A stretch of DNA of 64,000 bases from Roseburia porci (lineage in GTDB: Bacteria; Bacillota; Clostridia; Lachnospirales; Lachnospiraceae). The translations under genes and the position numbers were made by a program. Every line of letters starts with the position of its first letter. Within the stretch, counting starts at the first letter, position 1. Below are positions 17,597 to 26,815 of this stretch, piece after piece. The stretch spans positions 1-64,000 of the forward strand of contig NZ_VUNI01000002.1 in the NCBI RefSeq assembly GCF_009695765.1, read 5' to 3'. A model generated the notes under the pieces. It ran no database searches. It saw only the letters and a program-made list of their open reading frames with translations, and was not told where the DNA came from.

Positions 17597-17798
17597 GACA
17601 AAGAATTCCAGACAAAATAATGTTAGTGTATTTTATGCGTATTATTATGCGGTTATCCTCGATTATGAAAAATACACCGGACTGTGGCTCCAGGTAGAAT
17701 GCAGGCACCACAGTCCATGTTATCCACATAATTGCAGAATAATTACAAGATATACACATAAAATGAAAGCAAGGATGTGGAAAGCGGGATAACGGCAT
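17597..17798. other. Intergenic region between divergent DUF885 and spmA genes
   Basis: Non-coding and AT-rich. It contains an inverted repeat GGACTGTGG/CCACAGTCC (about 17678-17717) and must hold promoters in both directions, though none matches consensus well. No further feature is supported. Confidence 0.4.
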
Positions 17799-18377
17799 AT
17801 GAATTATTTATGGGCGGGAATGATCCTGATCGGTGTGGTGTATGGTGCATTTACGGGAAATCTGACTGCAGTGACCAAACAGGCACTGAATTCGGCAGGG
17901 GAGGCAGTTACACTTTGTATTACGATGGCAGGGGTTATGGCTTTCTGGGTGGGGCTGATGGAAATTGCACAGCAGGCGGGGATCATCCGTGGTCTTTCGG
18001 CAAGGCTTGATCCGGTTTTGAGCTTTTTGTTCCCGGATATTCCAAAAGGGCATAAGGCGAGGGAGGCGATCGCAACGAATGTTGTGGCAAACTTCTTCGG
18101 GCTGGGATGGGCGGCAACTCCTGCGGGGCTTTCGGCCATGAAAGAATTAAAAAAGCTGCAGAAGCCGGAGGATACCGATGCATCGGATGCGATGTGTGAT
18201 TTTCTGATCCTGAATATATCTTCGCTTCAGTTTATTCCCGTCAATATGATCGCATACCGCAGCCAGTACGGATCGGTGAATCCATCCCGGATCGTCGGAC
18301 CGGCAATCGTGGCGACAACGATCTCCACGGCAGCTGCAATTATATTTATGAAAATAAGAAGAGGACTGGCAAAATGA
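17799..18377 (+). CDS. spmA: Spore maturation protein A (nucleoside-recognition Gate domain)
   Basis: 192 residues with about five hydrophobic segments. It matches SpmA, an inner-membrane protein needed with SpmB for dehydration of the spore core in Bacillus. Typical segments are NSAGEAVTLCITMAGVMAFW and NVVANFFGLGWAATPAG. Its end overlaps the start of spmB by 4 nt, so the two are translated together. The presence of both genes supports a spore-forming host. Confidence 0.93.
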   Translation: MNYLWAGMILIGVVYGAFTGNLTAVTKQALNSAGEAVTLCITMAGVMAFWVGLMEIAQQAGIIRGLSARLDPVLSFLFPDIPKGHKAREAIATNVVANFFGLGWAATPAGLSAMKELKKLQKPEDTDASDAMCDFLILNISSLQFIPVNMIAYRSQYGSVNPSRIVGPAIVATTISTAAAIIFMKIRRGLAK

Positions 18378-18901
18378 AATTTATTCTTTTTTTGTCGGAG
18401 GCAATTATTCCGATTTTCATTTTCTGTATTGTTGCGGCCGGAATCAGCCGGAAAAGAAACGTATATGACGAGTTTGTAAACGGAGCGGTAAAAGGCTTAA
18501 AAACGGTATTTGAGATCGCACCGACCCTGATCGGGCTCATGGTTGCGGTGGGTATTTTGCGTGCATCGGGTTTTCTGGATTTTATAGCAGAGATACTTGG
18601 AACGATTTTTCAGGCATCGCATTTTCCGGCGGAGCTGGTTCCGCTTGCCATTGTAAAGATGTTTTCATCCTCTGCGGCAACCGGTCTTCTTCTGGATATT
18701 TTTAAGGAATCTGGCACGGACTCGAGAAACGGACTGATTGCATCGATCATGTTAAGCAGTACCGAGACGATCTTTTACACGATGTCGGTCTATTTTATGT
18801 CAGCCGGGGTAAAACGCACACGCTACACCCTTGCGGGAGCCATGGTGGCAGCCTTTGCTGGAATGGCAGCAAGCGTCTGGCTTGCTGATTATATTTTGTA
18901 G
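18374..18901 (+). CDS. spmB: Spore maturation protein B
   Basis: 175 residues, a polytopic membrane protein of the same Gate-domain superfamily as SpmA. Typical SpmB segments are APTLIGLMVAVGILRASG, KMFSSSAATGLLLDIF and STETIFYTMSVYF. It is coupled to spmA by a 4-nt overlap. Confidence 0.93.
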   Translation: MKFILFLSEAIIPIFIFCIVAAGISRKRNVYDEFVNGAVKGLKTVFEIAPTLIGLMVAVGILRASGFLDFIAEILGTIFQASHFPAELVPLAIVKMFSSSAATGLLLDIFKESGTDSRNGLIASIMLSSTETIFYTMSVYFMSAGVKRTRYTLAGAMVAAFAGMAASVWLADYIL

Positions 18902-18948
18902 GAATAAACTGGAAAAAAAGACATATAATAAGTATTGGGAAAGAGAGG

Positions 18949-18977
18949 TTGACATTTGAAAGGCAGAGAACTATAAT
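18949..18977 (+). promoter_or_regulatory. Perfect sigma-A promoter of initiator tRNA
   Basis: TTGACA at 18949-18954, a 17-nt spacer, and TATAAT at 18972-18977, 17 nt before the tRNA. Confidence 0.85.
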
Positions 18978-18994
18978 AATAATGTTTTCAATGG

Positions 18995-19068
18995 CGCGGG
19001 GTGGAGCAGTCTGGAAGCTCGTCGGGCTCATAACCCGAAGGTCACAGGTTCAAATCCTGTCCCCGCAA
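18995..19068 (+). tRNA. Initiator tRNA-fMet (anticodon CAT)
   Basis: 74 nt without encoded CCA. The anticodon is CAT. Two initiator marks are visible: the unpaired first acceptor position (C1 opposite A72) and the three G-C pairs at the end of the anticodon stem (CGGG...CCCG). Confidence 0.96.
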
Positions 19069-19074
19069 CTCTGA

Positions 19075-19107
19075 GGTGGCTGTATATGAGATATAGCCAC
19101 CTTTTTT
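19075..19107 (+). terminator. Terminator of tRNA-fMet
   Basis: GGTGGCT (19075-19081) pairs with AGCCACC (19095-19101), followed by six T residues. It overlaps an in-frame ATG at 19086, which argues against that ATG as the start of the next gene. Confidence 0.88.
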
Positions 19108-19136
19108 ACTTTATAGGATTGGAATGTCAAAAGGCG

Positions 19137-20489
19137 ATGGATCTGTTTGAAAAAGTTCGGAAAAAAAGATTAAATCAGGTACAATTTATGGCACTTGGTT
19201 TTTTTATCATTATTATAAGCGGAGCACTGCTTCTGATGCTTCCGGTGTCTGCAAGAGACGGACAGGGAACTGATTTTATCAGTGCATTATTTACGGCAAC
19301 GAGTTCGACCTGTGTGACGGGACTGATCGTAGTTGACACGTGGACGCACTGGTCTTTGTTCGGCCAGATCATAATTTTGCTCATGATCCAGATCGGCGGA
19401 CTTGGATTTGTGACGATCGGTGTTGCATTTGCGGTGTTATTCCGCAGGAAAATCGGTCTGAGGCAGAGAGATCTGCTGAAGGAGAGCGTGAATGCACTTG
19501 AAATTGGCGGAATCGTCAAACTTGCAAGAAGGATCATAATAGGAACTTTTATGTTTGAGGGTATCGGAGCGGTGATCCTGTCCATCCGTTTTATTCCGGA
19601 GATGGGAGCTGCCAGGGGAATCTATTATGGGATTTTTCATGCGGTATCGGCTTTTTGCAATGCTGGTTTTGATCTCATGGGGTATAAGGAGCAGTATTCC
19701 TCTTTGAGCAGTTATGTGGGCGATCCGGTCGTGAATCTTGTTATATGTCTGCTGATCATTATCGGAGGAATCGGGTTTGTTGTGTGGAGCGACATTTACA
19801 CAAACAGGCTGAAATTCCAGAGATATACATTACATACGAAACTGGTATTAACTGTCACACTGATCCTGATCGTATCAGGAACATTGATTCTGTATCTGGT
19901 GGAGCGCGGATACACGCTTGCAGGTCTCAGTGCGGGAGAAAAGTTCTGGGCATCTTTATTTGGCGCAGTGACTGCCAGAACAGCCGGTTTTAACACGGTG
20001 GATACGGCATTGCTTTCCCCGGCTGGGAAGATCGTTACCATGATTCTGATGTTTATCGGAGGAAGCCCGGGATCTACTGCGGGCGGTATCAAGACAACTA
20101 CGATTGCGGTTATGGTGATTTTTTTGTTCTCCAATCTGAGGAATGAATCCGGCTGCAATGTTTTTCACCGGCGCATCAGTGCAGAGATCATCAATAAAGC
20201 AGCGATGGTATTCAGCCTGAACCTGTTTCTTGCAGTTGGTGCGATCCTTGTGATCCTTGCAACGAATGCACTTCCGATGGAAGATATCCTGTTTGAGGTA
20301 TTTTCTGCGATCGGAACTGTGGGCATGTCAACCGGCATCACGAGACAGCTTAACACGATTGGAAGGATTGTGATCATACTTCTTATGTATTGTGGAAGAA
20401 TCGGAAGTATGACGTTTGCGTTATCATTTATTTACCGCCCGCAGAAGGCGCAGATTACGCTCCCTGTGGAGAAAGTGACAATTGGATAG
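19137..20489 (+). CDS. TrkH/KtrB-type potassium uptake channel subunit
   Basis: About 450 residues with eight or more membrane helices. It forms the K+ translocating pore. The four selectivity-filter loops with their glycines are visible as TCVTG, FCNAGFD, RTAGFN and GTVGMSTG. I chose ATG 19137 because the upstream in-frame ATG at 19086 lies inside the tRNA terminator. The cytoplasmic ring subunit gene follows 13 nt downstream, so the pair forms one uptake system of Ktr or Trk type. Confidence 0.92.
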   Translation: MDLFEKVRKKRLNQVQFMALGFFIIIISGALLLMLPVSARDGQGTDFISALFTATSSTCVTGLIVVDTWTHWSLFGQIIILLMIQIGGLGFVTIGVAFAVLFRRKIGLRQRDLLKESVNALEIGGIVKLARRIIIGTFMFEGIGAVILSIRFIPEMGAARGIYYGIFHAVSAFCNAGFDLMGYKEQYSSLSSYVGDPVVNLVICLLIIIGGIGFVVWSDIYTNRLKFQRYTLHTKLVLTVTLILIVSGTLILYLVERGYTLAGLSAGEKFWASLFGAVTARTAGFNTVDTALLSPAGKIVTMILMFIGGSPGSTAGGIKTTTIAVMVIFLFSNLRNESGCNVFHRRISAEIINKAAMVFSLNLFLAVGAILVILATNALPMEDILFEVFSAIGTVGMSTGITRQLNTIGRIVIILLMYCGRIGSMTFALSFIYRPQKAQITLPVEKVTIG

Positions 20490-20502
20490 GAGAGAAAATC
20501 AG

Positions 20503-21153
20503 ATGAAATCAGTACTTATTATTGGTATGGGAAAATTCGGACATCATTTGTGCAAAGATCTGATCGCACTTGACAATGATGTAATGATCATTGATCAGCA
20601 GGAGGAACGGGTTTCAGACCTGATCTCACTTGTGACCAATGTGCAGATCGGAGACTGTACAAATCCGCAGGTGATAAAGAATCTTGGGGTCGGCAATTTT
20701 GACATCGTATTTGTATGCATCGGAACCAATTTCCAGAGCAGTCTTGAGATTACAAGCCTGGTGAAAGAAATGGGAGCCAGATATGTGATCAGTAAAGCGA
20801 ATCGTGATGTGCATGCCAAATTCCTGCTGCGGAATGGAGCGGACGAGGTGATTTATCCGGATCGCGATATTGCGGAAAAACTTGCAAGACGATGCAGCGC
20901 AAATCATGTGTTTGACTACATTGAACTCGACGACGAATATTCTATCTATGAGATTCCGACAGCAGAAGAATGGGTTGGACATTCGATCCGCGATATCGAT
21001 ATCCGTAAAAAATACGGGGTGAATATTATCGGAACAAAAATGGGAGAGACAGCAAATATTCTTCCAGAGCCGGATTATATATTTAAGGATGGGGAGCATC
21101 TTATGATCATTGGAGATCACAAAACAGTCGAAAAACTGTTAAATCACATGTAG
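20503..21153 (+). CDS. KtrA/TrkA-type potassium channel regulatory subunit
   Basis: About 216 residues. It has an N-terminal RCK_N Rossmann domain (VLIIGMGKFGHHL, then IDQQEERV) and a C-terminal RCK_C domain ending DGEHLMIIGDHKTVEKL. It binds nucleotides and gates the membrane subunit encoded just upstream. The ATG at 20503 is preceded by AGGAG; an earlier in-frame ATG at 20482 overlaps the pore gene and is less likely. RCK_C domains of KtrA can bind c-di-AMP, which fits with gdpP elsewhere in the window. Confidence 0.92.
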   Translation: MKSVLIIGMGKFGHHLCKDLIALDNDVMIIDQQEERVSDLISLVTNVQIGDCTNPQVIKNLGVGNFDIVFVCIGTNFQSSLEITSLVKEMGARYVISKANRDVHAKFLLRNGADEVIYPDRDIAEKLARRCSANHVFDYIELDDEYSIYEIPTAEEWVGHSIRDIDIRKKYGVNIIGTKMGETANILPEPDYIFKDGEHLMIIGDHKTVEKLLNHM

Positions 21154-21225
21154 CCCGGGCGGAATACACACATTGTTAAATAGTTAACAGTGTAAAAAAA
21201 CAGGAATCCAGAAGGAGGATGTGTC

Positions 21226-21948
21226 ATGGAAGAAGTAGAAAAGTTTTTGGAAATGGTGAAGGAATCCGACAATATTGTTTTTTTCGGGGGCGCAGGTGTG
21301 TCCACAGAGAGTGGGATCCCGGACTTTCGAAGCGTTGACGGGCTTTATAACCAGCAGTATGATTACCCGCCGGAAACGATCTTAAGCCATACCTTTTTCC
21401 GAAGAAATCCGAAGGAGTTTTACCGGTTTTACCGCAATAAGATGCTGTGCCCGGATGCGCAGCCGAATATCACACATAAGAAGCTGGCAGAGCTTGAAGC
21501 AGCAGGAAAATGCAAAGCAATTGTCACACAGAACATCGATGGACTGCATCAGAAAGCAGGAAGTAAAAATGTTCTGGAACTGCACGGAAGCGTTCTGCGC
21601 AACTATTGTGAGAATTGTGGTAAATTTTTCCCGATGGAGACGATCCTTCATTCGGAGGGAATTCCATGCTGCGACGAATGTGGCGGAACGATCAAACCGG
21701 ATGTCGTGTTATATGAGGAAGGTCTGAACCAGAAAACGTTAGAAGATGCAGTGCGTTATATCAGCAATGCGGACATTCTGATCGTTGGAGGAACTTCACT
21801 TGCTGTGTATCCTGCAGCAGGATTGATCGATTATTATCGTGGAAATAAGCTTGTTCTGATTAACAAATCGACCACACCAATGGATGCAAAGGCAGATCTT
21901 TTGATCCAGCAGGGGCTTGGCAGCGTATTTTCGCAGATTGAGGTATAA
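21226..21948 (+). CDS. NAD-dependent protein deacylase, sirtuin family
   Basis: 240 residues. The Sir2 signature is complete: GAGVSTESGIPDFRS for NAD binding, TQNIDGLH with the NID residues, and the catalytic His in ELHGS. A zinc ribbon of two CxxC pairs (CENC and CDEC) is present. KPDVVLYEE and GGTSLAVYPAAG follow. It removes acyl groups from lysines using NAD+ in the cytoplasm. RBS GAAGGAGG is clear. Confidence 0.95.
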   Translation: MEEVEKFLEMVKESDNIVFFGGAGVSTESGIPDFRSVDGLYNQQYDYPPETILSHTFFRRNPKEFYRFYRNKMLCPDAQPNITHKKLAELEAAGKCKAIVTQNIDGLHQKAGSKNVLELHGSVLRNYCENCGKFFPMETILHSEGIPCCDECGGTIKPDVVLYEEGLNQKTLEDAVRYISNADILIVGGTSLAVYPAAGLIDYYRGNKLVLINKSTTPMDAKADLLIQQGLGSVFSQIEV

Positions 21949-21972
21949 CAATTTTTAAAAAAGGAGAAACAT

Positions 21973-22164
21973 ATGACACAGTACGAAGTTGGCGATATTG
22001 TAAAACTGAAAAAGCAGCATCCATGCGGCAGCAGTGAATGGGAGATTCTTCGTGTCGGCGCAGATTTCCGTCTGAAATGTCTGGGCTGTGGTCATCAGAT
22101 CATGATCGCCAGAAAGCTTGTAGAGAAAAACACAAAGAATATCCGCAAACCGGAGCAGGCATAA
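21973..22164 (+). CDS. DUF951 family protein
   Basis: 63 residues. YEVGDIVKLKKQHPCGSSEW, the R.GADFRLKCLGCGH segment and the C-terminal basic tail match DUF951, a small conserved Firmicutes protein. The CxxC in LGCG and an upstream Cys suggest metal binding. It is often found near rpsF-ssb-rpsR, as here. Function unknown. Confidence 0.85.
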   Translation: MTQYEVGDIVKLKKQHPCGSSEWEILRVGADFRLKCLGCGHQIMIARKLVEKNTKNIRKPEQA

Positions 22165-22237
22165 GCAGATAAGATTCAGACCGGACACCTGTGAAAAGTA
22201 ATAATTTGCGAAAAAATCACAAAATGTAGAAAAGCTC

Positions 22238-22266
22238 TTGCAATCAGCAAAGAAACATGTTAAAAT
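22238..22266 (+). promoter_or_regulatory. Promoter of rpsF-ssb-rpsR
   Basis: TTGCAA at 22238-22243, a 17-nt spacer, and TAAAAT at 22261-22266. The leader that follows carries a hairpin, CGCAGAG/CTCTGCG (22299-22316), just before the AGGAGG of rpsF. This is where S6:S18 leader elements lie in other bacteria, but I cannot confirm that motif. Confidence 0.55.
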
Positions 22267-22347
22267 CTAACCTCGTGGTATATTATAAATTCCTTGTCCG
22301 CAGAGTTTTCTCTGCGAGCCAGAGACCAAAAGGAGGTAAAATTTTCG

Positions 22348-22638
22348 ATGAACAAGTATGAATTAGCACTCGTTGTTAGTGCAAAGATCGAAGATGATGC
22401 GAGAACAGCAACCGTTGAGAAAGCAAAAGAGTACATCACTCGTGCAGGCGGTACTGTAACAGAAGTTGAAGAATGGGGTAAGAAGAAATTAGCTTACGAA
22501 GTTCAGAAAATGAGCGAAGCTTTCTACTACTTCATCCAGTTCGATGCAGAATCTACCGTTCCAGCTGAAGTTGAGCAGGACGTTCGTATCATGGACAATG
22601 TTCTTCGTTTCTTATGCGTTAGAAAAGACGAGGCATAA
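22348..22638 (+). CDS. rpsF: Small ribosomal subunit protein bS6
   Basis: 96 residues starting MNKYELALVV behind a strong AGGAGG. It binds the central domain of 16S rRNA as a dimer with bS18, whose gene is two positions downstream. The gene order rpsF-ssb-rpsR is standard. The open frame continues upstream of the true start into the leader, which should be ignored. Confidence 0.97.
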   Translation: MNKYELALVVSAKIEDDARTATVEKAKEYITRAGGTVTEVEEWGKKKLAYEVQKMSEAFYYFIQFDAESTVPAEVEQDVRIMDNVLRFLCVRKDEA

Positions 22639-22656
22639 TAGAAAAGAGGAGATCGT

Positions 22657-23097
22657 ATGAATAAAGTAATTCTTATGGGACGTTTGACAAGAGACGCTGA
22701 GGTTCGTTATTCACAGGGTGAAAATGCAACTGCAGTCGCAAGATTCTCTCTTGCTGTAGATCGTCGTTTCAGACGCGATAATCAGGATCAGAGTGCTGAT
22801 TTTATCAATTGCGTCGCATTCGGAAAAACAGGTGAATTTCTTGAGAGATTCGGCCGTAAAGGAACAAAGTTTGTTGTAGAGGGCCGTATCCAGACGGGAA
22901 GCTATACCAACAAAGAGGGTCAGAAGGTATATACAACTGACGTCGTTGTGGAGAATATTGAGTTCGCAGAAAGCAAAGCATCCAGCGAAAGCAATGGTGG
23001 ATTTGCTCCGTCCTCAGCACCATCACCAAGCGGAGCCGCTGGAGATGGATTCATGAATATTCCGGATGGAATTGATGAAGAATTACCATTTAACTAA
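22657..23097 (+). CDS. ssb: Single-stranded DNA-binding protein
   Basis: 146 residues. The OB fold has MNKVILMGRLTRDAEVRYS and VEGRIQTGSYTNKEGQKVY. A short flexible linker ends in the acidic tip DEELPFN, which recruits replication and repair partners. It lies 18 nt after rpsF. Confidence 0.97.
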   Translation: MNKVILMGRLTRDAEVRYSQGENATAVARFSLAVDRRFRRDNQDQSADFINCVAFGKTGEFLERFGRKGTKFVVEGRIQTGSYTNKEGQKVYTTDVVVENIEFAESKASSESNGGFAPSSAPSPSGAAGDGFMNIPDGIDEELPFN

Positions 23098-23145
23098 TCG
23101 GTTGTCACCAGATAGAGTGACAAAGTTTAAAAGGAGGTAACTATC

Positions 23146-23409
23146 ATGGCTTTCAATAAAGCAGCTGATCGTGAAGGATCTTCTATGAAGAGAAGACCAA
23201 TGCGTAGAAGAAAAAAAGTTTGTGTATTCTGCGGAAAAGATAACACAATCGATTATAAAGATATCAACAAATTAAAGAGATACATCTCTGAGAGAGGAAA
23301 AATCCTTCCTCGTCGTATCACAGGAAACTGTGCAAAACATCAGAGAGCTCTTACAGTAGCAATCAAGAGAGCACGTCATTTAGCAATGATGCCATACGTT
23401 TGCGAATAA
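23146..23409 (+). CDS. rpsR: Small ribosomal subunit protein bS18
   Basis: 87 residues. The core reads [31 protein letters not shown] and [17 protein letters not shown]. The N-terminus carries CVFCGKD, so a partial zinc-binding cysteine set (two N-terminal, one later in NCAKH) is retained. A clear terminator follows at 23425-23455. Confidence 0.97.
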   Translation: MAFNKAADREGSSMKRRPMRRRKKVCVFCGKDNTIDYKDINKLKRYISERGKILPRRITGNCAKHQRALTVAIKRARHLAMMPYVCE

Positions 23410-23424
23410 TTCAGAGTTTAAAAA

Positions 23425-23455
23425 GACCAGCTGTTTTCGGACAGCTGGTCTTTTT
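23425..23455 (+). terminator. Terminator of rpsF-ssb-rpsR
   Basis: GACCAGCTGT (23425-23434) pairs with ACAGCTGGTC (23441-23450), followed by TTTTT. A-residues on the upstream side let it also serve the convergent aspA. Confidence 0.9.
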
Positions 23456-23487
23456 GCATTTCTTATATCTGGTTTGTTGAATCAGGT

Positions 23488-24909
23488 TTATGAAACAGCC
23501 TGAATTCCAGCTTCTTCCTTTGCAGGTTCCGTCATGGAATAAGGATCGAGGATCGTAGTCAGCTGTTCTTCGTCGAGAAGTTCGTACTTTAAGACAAGTT
23601 CTTTTACAGAAACTCCGGTCTTTAAGGATTCTTTTGCAAGGCTGGCGGCTTTTTTGTAGCCGATGTACGGACAGAGCGCTGTGGTGATGCCGACGCTTGC
23701 ATGAAGCAGTTCGCTGCAGCGTTTTTCGTTTGCAGTGATTCCAAGGATGCAGTTATCGGTCAGAGTGTTTACGGCATGTGTCAGTGTTGTGATCGAATCA
23801 AAAAGGTTATAGAAAATGACTGGCTCGAATGCGTTTAATTCCATCTGACCAGCTTCGGCAGCCATTGTGATCGTAGTATCGTGACCGATGATATGGAATG
23901 CAACCTGGGATACTACTTCCGGAATAACCGGATTGACTTTTCCAGGCATAATGGAAGAACCGTTCTGCATAGCTGGAAGTGTGATCTCTCCGAGACCTGC
24001 TTTTGGTCCGCTTGCAAGAAGACGGAGATCATTACACATTTTTGATAAATTAACAGCACAGGCTTTGAGGCAGGAGGAAATCCGGACAAATCCATCCAGG
24101 TTTTCGGTCGCATCAAAGAGATCATCTGCCTGAGTCAGCGGATAGCCTGTGATATGGCGCAGCGTCGGGACAATGTGATCAAAATAGTAGGATGAGGTGT
24201 TGATTGCGGTTCCGATCGCAGTAGCTCCCATATTTACGGTATACATTTCTGAACGAACCTGTTTTAAGCGGTCGCGGTCTCTGGAGATCATGGATGCGTA
24301 GGAATGGAAAGTCTGTCCAAGGCGCATTGGAACAGCGTCTTCAAGCTGTGTACGTCCGATTTTTACGATATGGTCAAATTCATCGGCTTTTGCGTACAAT
24401 GCTTTTTCCAGGCGTGCAAGTCCTTTGTCGAGAGGAGAAAGCAGATCAAGAACGGTAAGCTTTCCGGCTGTTGGAATGACATCATTGGTGGACTGTGCCA
24501 TGTTTACGTGGTCGTTTGGGTGAACAATCGAATAATCACCTTTTCGGCCACAGAGCATTTCAATTGCCCGGTTTGCGATGACTTCGTTCATGTTCATGTT
24601 GGCACTTGTTCCGGCGCCACCCTGGATTCCATCTACGATAAACTCGGATGCGAACATGCCGCAGATGACTTCATTGCAGGCAGATTCGATCGCATAGGCA
24701 ATCTCCGGTTTGAGTTTTCCGGCTTTCCGGTTCGTAATGGCAGCAGCCCGTTTGATCCGGGCAAGGTTCTGGATAAAAACAGGGTGAACGGTAAGCCCGG
24801 TGATCGGGAAATTTTCTTTTGCACGAAGGGCCTGTACTCCATAGTAGGCATCCTCAGGTACTTCCAGTGTTCCAATTGAATCTGATTCCAAACGCATATT
24901 TTCTTTCAT
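23488..24909 (-). CDS. aspA: Aspartate ammonia-lyase
   Basis: 473 residues. This is the aspartase/fumarase superfamily, converting L-aspartate to fumarate and ammonia. It begins RLESDSIGTLEVPEDAYYG. The substrate-binding HVNMAQSTNDV lies in the middle, and the catalytic-loop signature GSSIMPGKVNPV near residue 320. The overall fit is closer to aspartase than to class II fumarase, but those are separated by few residues. It is a single gene facing away from the PucR-type regulator. Confidence 0.9.
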   Translation of the reverse strand: MKENMRLESDSIGTLEVPEDAYYGVQALRAKENFPITGLTVHPVFIQNLARIKRAAAITNRKAGKLKPEIAYAIESACNEVICGMFASEFIVDGIQGGAGTSANMNMNEVIANRAIEMLCGRKGDYSIVHPNDHVNMAQSTNDVIPTAGKLTVLDLLSPLDKGLARLEKALYAKADEFDHIVKIGRTQLEDAVPMRLGQTFHSYASMISRDRDRLKQVRSEMYTVNMGATAIGTAINTSSYYFDHIVPTLRHITGYPLTQADDLFDATENLDGFVRISSCLKACAVNLSKMCNDLRLLASGPKAGLGEITLPAMQNGSSIMPGKVNPVIPEVVSQVAFHIIGHDTTITMAAEAGQMELNAFEPVIFYNLFDSITTLTHAVNTLTDNCILGITANEKRCSELLHASVGITTALCPYIGYKKAASLAKESLKTGVSVKELVLKYELLDEEQLTTILDPYSMTEPAKEEAGIQAVS

Positions 24910-25116
24910 GATCTTGTGATACTCCTTTTTCTTTTTGATTTGTTTGACTGCGCGCTTTTTTCAATGGGGTGAGAATAGCACTCTTTGGGAAAAAGGTAAA
25001 TACGTTAAGCGGGATTTGTAAAAAGAATAGTAAAACATGGATTTTGACTTAAAAAAATAAAGTGTGATTGGTAAAACCGGTGTTTTTTAAAGTGCCGCAT
25101 CTGAATGAAAGGATAT

Positions 25117-25152
25117 AAAAAATGAGAGACTGCCACATTGTGACAGCCTCCC
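25117..25152 (-). terminator. Terminator of the 53-residue gene
   Basis: On the minus strand GAGGCTGTCAC pairs with GTGGCAGTCTC around a tight loop, followed by a T-run. Confidence 0.8.
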
Positions 25153-25171
25153 GAATCTATTAGGAATTATA

Positions 25172-25333
25172 TTATGAAAAAACTTTTTTAATTCTGGACC
25201 AGATGGATGTTCCTTTTCCGTGGTGAAGTTCCGGTGCAGACTGATCACAGTACTGATAGCGTTCTTCACGCATCCAGTTTGGTGTTACATTTGTTTCTGG
25301 TATTGTCATTAATGAATAATACATTGTTGTCAT
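25172..25333 (-). CDS. Small protein of 53 residues, unknown
   Basis: Reading the minus strand from ATG at 25333 gives a 53-residue protein starting MTTMYYSLMTIPETNVTPNW and ending SRIKKVFS. A strong AAGGAGGG lies upstream, and a hairpin terminator follows the stop. It has one Cys, is rich in Tyr and charged residues, and has a basic amphipathic C-terminus. There is no recognisable domain. The clear ribosome binding site and dedicated terminator make it a convincing gene despite its size. It lies between aspA and a divergent PucR-type regulator. Confidence 0.75.
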   Translation of the reverse strand: MTTMYYSLMTIPETNVTPNWMREERYQYCDQSAPELHHGKGTSIWSRIKKVFS

Positions 25334-25498
25334 AAAAAACGCCCTCCTTAAATCTCTTGTTTCTTTCTATATATATAGTACCAGAATTCCGGTATAATCC
25401 AATGGACCCGATATATAAAAAACAGAACATAAATATGTGCTATCAGTACATATTTATGTTAAAATATGAAGAAAAAAGGCTTCAAAGAGGGGAAAAAT

Positions 25499-26650
25499 AT
25501 GGGCTTTACGATAGAGGATATGTTGATTTTATCCAAAACCAGATACAAAATGGAGATGATCGCAGGAGACAATGGATGGTCAAATTCCATCAGCTGGGTG
25601 CATCTGCTGGAGGATACCACGATCATTCAGCATTTCTGGGGCAAAGAACTTGCGGTGACGACTGGCCTTGGGTTTAAAACAACCGGAGCATTGAAGGAAC
25701 TTTTGGAGGATCTGATCCGGCATCATGCAGCAGGGCTGATTATTAATGTGGGAAAATATATTATGGAAGTGCCGCAGGAGATCATCGAGTACTGTAACAC
25801 GAATGATTTCCCGCTTATGATTGTTCCGTGGGAGATCTTTCTCTCCGATATGATCAAGGATTTCAGTATCCGTATTTTTTTGCAGGGAAATGCGGATGAA
25901 CAGATATCCAATGCCCTGATCAGTGCGGTGGAACAGCCGGATAATCAGGAATCCTACCGGAAAGAGCTGCTTCCATATTTTGATGTGGATGGAACTTTCC
26001 AGGTGGTGCTGATCTCTACAGGCGATCTCGATACCATGGATACCGTGGAACGGAAGAAACTTTCCTATCGGATTCAGGTTTATCTGGAAAAAATCACGCA
26101 TAATGGTAATTTTTTTTATTACGATTCCAATTTTATTCTGGTTGTCAATGATGTTTCTTCCAAGGATCTGGATGAGATTGTAACGGGAATGTGCACGCGC
26201 GCACAGCGCAGAATGCCGGAAATCCCGCTTTTTGTCGGCGTTGGAAGCCGTGTTACGGACATATCCAATTTGTCAATTGGTTATCACAGGGCGAAAGCGG
26301 CAGTCACGATGGCGCAGAACAAACATGACGGACTTTTGTATTTTGACCAGATGGGCCTGTACCGGCTTTTGTACGCGGTGGAGGATCAGTCTCTTTTACA
26401 GGAGATCGTGGAATCACAGCTTGCTCCGCTGATCCATTATGATAAAAAACACCACAGCAATTACCTGGAAACGCTCGAAATGTATCTGAAATATAACGGA
26501 AGCATCCAGGCGGTATCCAATGCGATGTATACACACCGCAATACGGTTATTTACCGTATTACAAACATCAAAAAACTGCTCGGCTGTGAGCTTGCGACAC
26601 CGGAGGAAAGACTTCCGTATCAGATGGCTTTTTATATCTACCGAATGTAG
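25499..26650 (+). CDS. PucR/CdaR-family transcriptional regulator
   Basis: About 383 residues. The N-terminal PucR domain (GFTIEDMLIL through the DFPLMIVPWE segment) is a ligand-sensing region. A GGDEF-like linker precedes the C-terminal HTH_30, with LEMYLKYNGSIQAVSNAMYT and HRNTVIYRITNIKKLL. Relatives control purine, sugar-acid or amino-acid catabolism. The ATG at 25499 behind GAGGGG is preferred to an in-frame ATG at 25466 that has no ribosome binding site. Its target is unknown; the neighbouring aspA is one candidate. Confidence 0.85.
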   Translation: MGFTIEDMLILSKTRYKMEMIAGDNGWSNSISWVHLLEDTTIIQHFWGKELAVTTGLGFKTTGALKELLEDLIRHHAAGLIINVGKYIMEVPQEIIEYCNTNDFPLMIVPWEIFLSDMIKDFSIRIFLQGNADEQISNALISAVEQPDNQESYRKELLPYFDVDGTFQVVLISTGDLDTMDTVERKKLSYRIQVYLEKITHNGNFFYYDSNFILVVNDVSSKDLDEIVTGMCTRAQRRMPEIPLFVGVGSRVTDISNLSIGYHRAKAAVTMAQNKHDGLLYFDQMGLYRLLYAVEDQSLLQEIVESQLAPLIHYDKKHHSNYLETLEMYLKYNGSIQAVSNAMYTHRNTVIYRITNIKKLLGCELATPEERLPYQMAFYIYRM

Positions 26651-26815
26651 AAAAAACGGTATATTTAAGGTAATATTAAGGTGTTTCGTGTATGTTGATA
26701 AGACTGGAATGTTAAGATTCTCTCACGATAGAAAATAATATCCTGCCAGATAGAAAATGGAAATAGACAATTGCAAATGTCTAAGAAAAGTGAAGGTATA
26801 GAAGGAGGATGGGAT

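Noticed and set aside
17720-17728. Perfect DnaA box TTATCCACA
   Set aside because: A single 9-mer is expected about once in every two windows of this size by chance, with no cluster and no dnaA or dnaN nearby.
17391-17792. 133-residue plus-strand frame
   Set aside because: Mostly antisense to the start of the DUF885 lipoprotein gene, with no start signals.
19086-19136. Upstream start for the potassium channel gene
   Set aside because: The ATG lies inside the terminator hairpin of tRNA-fMet and has no ribosome binding site.
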